64,000 bases of DNA, taken from Holothuria scabra. Lineage: Eukaryota; Echinodermata; Holothuroidea; Aspidochirotida; Holothuriidae. The DNA is taken from positions 49,107,000-49,170,999 of the forward strand of contig CM074185.1 of assembly GCA_037179385.1 (NCBI GenBank), given 5' to 3'. Under the pieces are notes generated by a model. The model had not been told where the DNA came from. It worked only from the letters and a program-made list of their open reading frames with translations, and did not search any database. The stretch's first letter is position 1, and every line of letters starts with the position of its first letter. Position numbers and translations under genes: made by a program. This document shows, in pieces, positions 57,601 to 64,000 of this stretch.

Positions 57601-59890
57601 ACTAAGTTACGGTACGCGCAGGGAAATGAGTTGTGGGCCATAACAGGCTTCACAAAAGAAATTGTCAGTCGGCCAGTAAATGCCAATATTGTAGTGCGGC
57701 GCACTACAATAACAAGGTATTTCTTAATTGGCCTTTGCCATTGTATTGATTCGATCGTATTCTTTGTTAAGGTTTCGGGATTAGGTTAGGAATTACGGTT
57801 ATCGTTAGCCAGTTAGGAAATTTCTTGTTAAACAGTGAGCATCGCCTCCAATAACTAGTAATCAATGGGTAACCTAAATCTAAAATATCTTAAAGCTGGA
57901 AAAATTACTACTTTAAACTAGTACAACTAGTTTAAAGTTGTGACCTTCACTGGACATTCCCGAGCTAAGACATATATGTTAATGAAATCACTCACTTTAA
58001 AAAAAGGGTACACATTCTAATGAAAAGTCTGTATCATTAACACACGTATTTTGCTCCTTTTTAGCTCCTTTGCTCCCTTTTTTGCTCCTTTTTAGCACGT
58101 TTAAAATTTTAAGATGTTGAATTGTTAAAAACTACATGAATTGCGAATGAATTTGTTTTTGAAACGAAATCTGTAAGGATAAGACGATTGAGTTTAGAAT
58201 CTGAATGTGTTTACAAATTGGGAGATAACGGTGTTCCTAAACACCTTTAATAATTTGCGTTGTCATTTTTGTATAATTACGAGGTGCGGCTTTTATAGGG
58301 AAATTTGACTCACACCCTATTTGTACTACAGTTCAGGGTTATCTAAACATTTTAAATATTAAACGAAATAACAGCAGGAAATGATTTTTGCAGGGGACGT
58401 CACAACAAAGTATTGAACTTTGGACTATTTAAATCAATTTCAATATACTCTCTTAGCAATGGAACACGCTATAACTAAGGGAGAATAAGGTAAAAGATTC
58501 ATTTTGCAGTCTCAAAAATAAATACTTTTGAGTATTCTTGAGAACTTAAGGTCCATCTCCAGTTCGCTCATGTCGTATCCTGTACAGGTATTTGAGCATC
58601 GTGACCCCTGACTGCTGCTGACAAATAAACCTTGTTGGTCGCTTGTAAACGTTAATTGAACACGACTTCAATCAATTATAACACACGGTATTCATGTTAC
58701 ACTGACCTGAGTCAACTAAACAACGTCGAAGAAATTGGATAATGTGCATTACCTTTCCAACAATTTTACTGTAATTTAAGTTTAGCAAAAGCTTGATATA
58801 GAAACAATTAGCGTCAACGCGAAGGGTTTTTTCCACGAGAAGCCTCTGGTTTATCGCAAAACCTATCCTTCGAACCTGAGCTACGAAAGGTCATGACCCT
58901 AAAATAACGTCCGGGCCTCCTTTCGCCCTGTCAATTGTATCGAATGTGTCACATTAAATAAAGAATAGTTTCAATTAGTAAAATGGGAAAGAGGCTCCTC
59001 TCGACAAGTTAAGTAACACTCACAGAGTGGTATGTTAAGTAGGCTATGGCAATATATTCTATTGTGGATTGTACTGGATTCTCATGGAGTACTGTTTCTG
59101 ATAGACCAACGTCTTTTAAATGGATAACCTCTTCTAACTTTAATGATGTCATTTCTTGCTGGAGAGGTTCTTAAAGTCTGCAGTCCAGAAAGGTGTGACT
59201 TTTTCATGACAATTATAGGAAAACCGTATAAAAAGGTTTCTTTACTAATGGCATTCTAATGAATCGACCAAGAATTAAAGATACCGAAAGTGTACCTTAA
59301 GTCAAAAATACAAAAAATATATTAAACAGCATGAAAATATAATTCTAACAGTTCAAATTCAATTTTCATAGAACATTTTTGGACCGAGATATAAAACGGG
59401 AAGTGTTCAAGGTCATAAAAAGCATTAATAATTTTAAAGGGAAACAAAACAAGTAATGTCATTTGTACAACATGAAAGCCCTGTATTTTTTTACTTGAAG
59501 TACACTTCAAATAATAACACAAAATGGTAACTTCAACAAGCTTTAATTTGGCTTTTATTGGCACAAGGTAATACCAAATCAGGTGATTGACTCTAAAATA
59601 ATCCTTTTTAACACGGGCAAGTATTGAATGAACTTGAAAAGAACAGAGTGGTGTTGTTATTTGTGTTAGACCTCACAGTCAGGCCAGTATTCTATCTCCC
59701 ACAAGATCTGAAGTTCCGCTCAGTTTTCTAGTTGTGGTCACTAGATTGTATTCCTTTCTCCATATTGCTTACGCTGGGCAGGTCCGATTTTTTTTTTTTT
59801 TTTTTGTCTTTTGTTAGACACGGTACGGGAATTGAGCAGCAGACATTTTGCTTTTATTTATGTCCACATGGAGTTCGAAAGCTCACCTTC
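54690..59890. other. Long stretch with no recognised repeat family or exon
   Basis: Only the perfect hairpin at 57911 stands out. GC is slightly higher at 55640-55910 and 56540-57180, and several short frames are open there (for example 55704-55916, + strand), but none shows a domain or paired splice sites that I would trust. Confidence 0.4.
57911..57939. repeat. Perfect 13-bp hairpin
   Basis: ACTTTAAACTAGT, ACA, ACTAGTTTAAAGT: perfect arms with a three-base loop. Confidence 0.85.
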
Positions 59891-59895
59891 AACAC

Positions 59896-60155
59896 TATAA
59901 AAGAATTCGGACGGATTGTGATTGGCTGATTTTAGTCGGCCATTACTGGGGGTCCATCACCTTTAATCTTTAAATTTCATTCCTAACCTGTTCCATGGAT
60001 GGTTGTACACTAAAGTGTACCTTAATTTTATCTACTTCACTGAATATGAGAATTTGAAATCCACGTAGACACTAAATGAAGACGATTAAAGGCTAATGGA
60101 CCCCATTAATGGCTGCCTCCATTCGCGAAAAACAGCGCTAATCGAATCGGTCTAT
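59896..60155. mobile_element. 260-bp MITE, family A, copy 3
   Basis: Interior landmarks GATTTTAGTCGGCC, TTAATCTTTAAATTTC, CCATGGATGGTTGTACAC and AATGGCTGCC match the 6850 copy. The ends (TATAAAAGAATTCGG, CGAATCGGTCTAT) have decayed. It is followed by unannotated AT-rich sequence to 61930. Confidence 0.8.
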
Positions 60156-60159
60156 TATA

Positions 60160-61930
60160 GTCATGTAGCATGATGATGAAATGCGGGGAGTCACTCTTTG
60201 TCGGGGTCCCCCTATAAATCCATGCGTTGAGCTAATGAACTGGTTGGACCATGTTGTCTATTGTTGTCTATAGTTGTACGGACAGTACCACTCGGTTTAT
60301 ATGATGTAATATTTTCCTGTTACAACCCACTTCCCCAAACCACCTATTCAACAAATCCCCTCCCACGAGAGATTGCAATGTTAACTATTGTGATTTCTGT
60401 TACCCCGTACCTTTTTCAAGCAGGGACCTGATAGTTCGGCAAATCTCATGATAGCTATTCTATTAAATGTGCTGGACCATATAATGTGCTAGACGATGAT
60501 GGAAGCGTTGGGCGTGGGGAAGAAAACATGAAACATATTGAGAAGTACTTAAATAGTCTGTCAAGCAGAGTATTTGCTATAAATTTGAAAATTTCTATTT
60601 GGTAACCGAAATCTAAAGCAACCCGTTTAAACGCTTCAGGATTCTTTCTTAATTTTTTTCTTGATGTAAAATACCTTAAAGCAGAAACGTTTCCCTCAAA
60701 CCTTTCTTACGTACCGCGTCCTGCAAAACTCACAAAATATGCCCTTCAACCAAAATCACCTTGCTTCTTTTACATTTGGTAGGGTGTCTACGAGCTACGC
60801 ATTAGATGCTTCCTACTTTTACTTCCTGACATACTACTATCACAAGATTTTTTTTTTCAGTTTAAACGCCGATTAACCAAAATGACATCCCCAATTCAAA
60901 ACGACGTAAGTTTTAAACTCAACGTTAGCATGCATCTGCCTTGTAAGGAAATGAGATTACTCCGTATTTCAAGGTCTGATATATCTTGCTTATTAAATAA
61001 GATTCCAATAATTTGGAATGAAATGCAGTCTCACCCCTGAAACCATGTAAACAGTAAGTTAGGGTTCTTATATTCAATACATTATATCACATATCCAAGG
61101 TTAAGTTTTTCAAGTCTTGCCTGAATGACGAACATCAGTGTTTCATTTTTGTAGTTCCGCCATCGTTGATATGAAATGAATTTTGAGCTAGACCAAAAAG
61201 GATTACCGTTCGTTAATCTCTTTATACTTTTTAACAAGTGCGAAAATAATTTCTATACTGAAATATCTTTAACAGAAATTTTTACCTGTATTTCAATGGT
61301 TCACTCCAACCATGTTTAACCGCAAACAAAACAAGGAAAGCCCTCCTCTTCATGATGTAAACCCTTACTTGAAATCATGCTAAAGCCAGGAAAGTGTCTA
61401 CCTTTTTATCTAGATATACCACCATTGGAGAATCCACTGCCTTAAAACTTGGACAAACGTAGGCCTAGCCTGTCCTTGTTACACACCTGAAAAAACAGCA
61501 TCGTTGCAGATCACATGGCTGCCAGTTGCCGCCTGTTGTCTGCGGTGTTCTGTTGTTGTAAAATCGGCCAAGCCGTTACGCTATCGGCCAAGTCATGACG
61601 TCCACTTTGAAGGGGCAGAATTCTCTAATGACAAACACTTTTCAACATTTCGTTATTTACCTCTGGTCGCTTCAGGTAACATTTGACACCGAGAAAAATA
61701 AACATTTTTTGAACACGCACAATTTAGATAGAATATATAAATGTGTAGTATTTTGTTTTTGCCATTTCGATTTTTTTTTTTTCACAAAAGCATTGGTTTT
61801 GGCATGTGATGAACGCAACTGACCTTTGACCTAGCATAACGTCAACAACTTTGCTCTAAGTATTGCAAATCTGCATACTAAAAATACTGTGTTAAACTGT
61901 GTTGGGATGTGGAAATATGGATGACGTTTT
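60160..61930. other. No recognised element
   Basis: AT-rich sequence with T tracts (60848-60859, 61769-61781). The + strand frames at 61504-61822 are short and without motif. Confidence 0.4.
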
Positions 61931-61936
61931 GTGATT

Positions 61937-62660
61937 TGTTATTTCATTTCATTTCGTTTCATTTATTTGTTTCATCGTAACGACCAATAATAACAATATT
62001 TACATATATACAGTGTTGTAACAAATTACGTTTTGAAAGTTACGAAAGGAAGTACTCTAAAAAACCTTGGTAGGCTTATGGGACAGAGCACTCCCTGTGA
62101 AGTACAAAGAGGAAAATATGAACATTAACCTAAACGATATACAGTGAACATAAGAATGGTGAATGTTATATGAAGTACTTTGTTAATCAATACTTTTCAA
62201 TGCAGTGCTTGCAATACTTACTTTTGAAACTAGAAATTGATTTACAGAGTTGGACTTCATTAGGGAGAGTATTCCAGGTTGAGGATGCTCTTACGTGTAA
62301 ACTTTGCTTCAGAAAATTTGAATTAAAACGTGGTAGCCGGAGATATCCGGACTGCCTTGTATTATGGTCGTGTGTGTCATAGTTAAATGGGAACATTTGT
62401 TGAAAGTACGGTGGAGCAAGATTATGTACGATACGGTAAGCAAAGATTGCTTCTTTGAAGTAAGTTATGAAGACAATGCGTTCATGAAATCTTGATATCA
62501 AATTTGCAAGGTACTTTGATTTTTTCTGCGTAAAAACATAGTGACATTTTAAGTACAGCGTGAAGCCGAGCCCAAAGCGCCAGTTCCTGGGGGTGGTGGT
62601 CACGGAGGGGAAACCCCGGTAGCTTTGAGATTTAAACATATGTCTGAGGTAATCGTTAAG
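61937..62660 (-). mobile_element. LINE (non-LTR retrotransposon) 3' end, with reverse transcriptase C-terminal remnant
   Basis: A 150-codon minus-strand frame (62639-62187) reads AIFAYRIVHNLAPPYFQQMF, then DTHDHNTRQSGYLRLPRFNS and STWNTLPNEVQLCKSISSFK. This is the conserved C-terminal block after the reverse transcriptase of many CR1/L2/Jockey-type LINEs (the AYR-x-x-x-x-LAPPYL ... TRxSxxLRLPR ... WNxLP series). The start of the frame is only where homology begins to be legible; the polymerase domain itself is missing, so the copy is 5'-truncated. About 210 bases of 3' untranslated region and an AAATGAAACGAAATGAAATG simple tail follow. On a plus-strand reading this tail is ATTTCATTTCGTTTC at 61943-61975. 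Confidence 0.8.
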
Positions 62661-62780
62661 CCTCTGAGAGTTATTTTTTCCTTTCGGTTAACCCACTCCT
62701 AATTGACCTGCTTGGGGGAGGGAAAGGAAAAATTTTGCAAATGCCCCTCTTACCCCTCCGTAGTGCTGTCACTGACATTG
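62585..62780. repeat. Dispersed repeat shared with 12600-12838
   Basis: GGGGGTGGTGGTC, CGGTTAACCCACTCCTAA, GGGGGAGGGAAAGG, AAATGCCCCTCTTACCCCTCC and GTAGTGCTGTCACTGACA match in order. It directly flanks, and may have received, the truncated LINE at 61937-62660. Confidence 0.45.
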
Positions 62781-62789
62781 GGTAATGTG

Positions 62790-63820
62790 TAGAAGATCAA
62801 AATAGAATGTTTTGACAAGGGAATTTGGTAAACAGAGGTTAAGAAGGAAATATGTGAAAATGCACGGAAAGGTGTTTTGAAGTTTTAGTAAAGTGATCTC
62901 AATAGTTTAAAATTATACCCAACATCGTTTGTCACAGTCCGCCCCATTCCACCAAATATTTTAACTTAACGTAGCTGTTTCATAATCATTTGAACTTGTG
63001 ATATTTCCAAGTTTAATCTCTTAAACAGTTTGGAAAGGTGGTGCAAGTAAAAAGAATTGTATGCATGCATGTATGTGTACATTGTGAAAGATAGTTGATG
63101 TGCAGTTTGCTGGAAAACACCATTGTTTGAAAGCGTAAGACAATATGACAAGCACAAAGTCGCTGAAGATACAAAGAAATCACTTAATACTGTCTAAGAA
63201 CTTTGCTCAGTTATACTGTATACAAGCTATTGGTGCTTCGAGGCCTACAGAGTAGAAAACAGAAACTCTTGAGTCAAGCTGTCGCGATTACTTTGAATTA
63301 AATGTTTGGGTCAAACCTGTTGAGGGCTAGTTTTAAGAGGCTCAATTCGTACTTGCCTGTAATAACATGATACTTGCCTTCAAGATTGCAAGAAAGGCAA
63401 TATCTAGCTCCAACAGGGCTTTTATTGGAGGATCTGAATTTTTCATGTCTGTGAACTATAAGATACCGTGGATTTTTTTTTTTCAGTTTTCTCCCTTGGC
63501 GGAAAACTTCATGATGACAAAGCCCATGGATTAAAAAAAAAAAAACAGTTTGTGTTACTATGAGACATGTTGTTTGTATACCGTTACCTTGAAGCACACA
63601 ATTAAATTACAAACATGGTTACCTAACAAAAGGCTAACTTCACTCTTGAGACCTAATTTACAAACGTCAGAACCTTAATTGCGTCCTTGAAATTTATTTT
63701 AAAGCCATGCTACTTGCACATATCAAGAAAGACATAAGAGATGATCAGGTCGTGTCGGAGCTCACAAAAAGTGTTCAAATTTGTGGCATATTCGATGCTC
63801 TGTACTGTATATGTTCATGG
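62790..63820. other. No recognised element
   Basis: AT-rich with T and A tracts (63472-63483, 63533-63545). Short frames only. Confidence 0.4.
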
Positions 63821-63828
63821 AAATATAT

Positions 63829-64000
63829 GGACAAATTCGAAAAGTCACATGACTGTATGGTTCATCAGCTTTAACCTGTCAAATCCCTGCTTATTTCCAT
63901 TACGGATGGTTGTGCACTTAAAGACCTCGTGATTTCTTCAGTTTCAATGAATAGGAGAATTTATAATTGCATATAAACGATAAAACTAAAGCAGTGTTTA
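63829..64000. mobile_element. MITE family A, copy 4, running off the window
   Basis: CCTGCTTATTTCCATTACGG, ATGGTTGTGCACTTAAAG, TTCAGTTTCAATGAATAGG and AGAATTTATAATTGCATATA align with the middle of the 59896 copy. The left end (ACAAATTCG) is decayed. The right end lies beyond the window. Confidence 0.55.

Noticed and set aside
1..64000. CRISPR arrays, rRNA, operons, bacterial promoters or phage modules
   Set aside because: No regularly spaced identical repeats with unique spacers, no rRNA-like conserved blocks and no clustered long frames were seen. All other signs are eukaryotic.

Overview
The window looks like nuclear DNA of an animal, most likely a marine invertebrate. By eye it is AT-rich (about 35-38% GC). 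It has no operon-like gene packing, ribosome-binding sites or long open frames. Instead it holds tRNA-derived SINEs with target-site duplications, LINE 3' ends, many small inverted-repeat DNA transposons (MITEs), degenerate satellite arrays and isolated exon-sized open frames flanked by GT..AG splice signals. An echinoderm- or hemichordate-like genome is my guess from the repeat style and the frequent AGGCCTA word. The sequence alone does not fix the species.

No complete gene is visible. The best coding evidence is two small places on the + strand. At 20970-21558 two exon-like segments together read as one immunoglobulin-like domain, but a frameshift sits just before the conserved cysteine, so it is called a pseudogene or damaged allele. 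At 35830-35956 a 127-base exon with good splice sites resembles the N-terminal half of a BIR (inhibitor-of-apoptosis) zinc domain. Weaker exon candidates lie at 1-40 (+, cut by the window edge), 13942-14059 (-) and 17260-17731 (+), with an orphan open frame at 33742-34059 (+).

Most of what can be named is mobile DNA. A SINE family has full or truncated copies at 6045, 10272, 21195, 32860 and 46970, two of them with perfect 13- and 15-bp target-site duplications. LINE 3' ends are at 40207-40519 (+) and 61937-62660 (-). Two copies of a Harbinger-like non-autonomous element (17968-19025 and 30907-31651) share about 47-bp imperfect terminal inverted repeats. The first is interrupted by a second element (18011-18302) with 33-bp perfect inverted repeats and a 4-bp duplication, and the other copy preserves the empty site. 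Three more MITE families have two to four copies each. A dispersed family carries a GCTCCGCGCCAAC core and poly-C/poly-G stretches next to CAGTGGCG-type ends.

Tandem structure: about eight ~100-bp degenerate units at 10960-11760, four to five ~163-bp units at 19190-19990, and a short-word array at 4850-5190. Long palindromes lie at 44994-45076 and 44320-44875. The stretches 26000-30580, 45080-46960 and 54690-59890 contain nothing I can name. I found no rRNA, functional tRNA, CRISPR or prokaryotic feature, and no multi-gene system.
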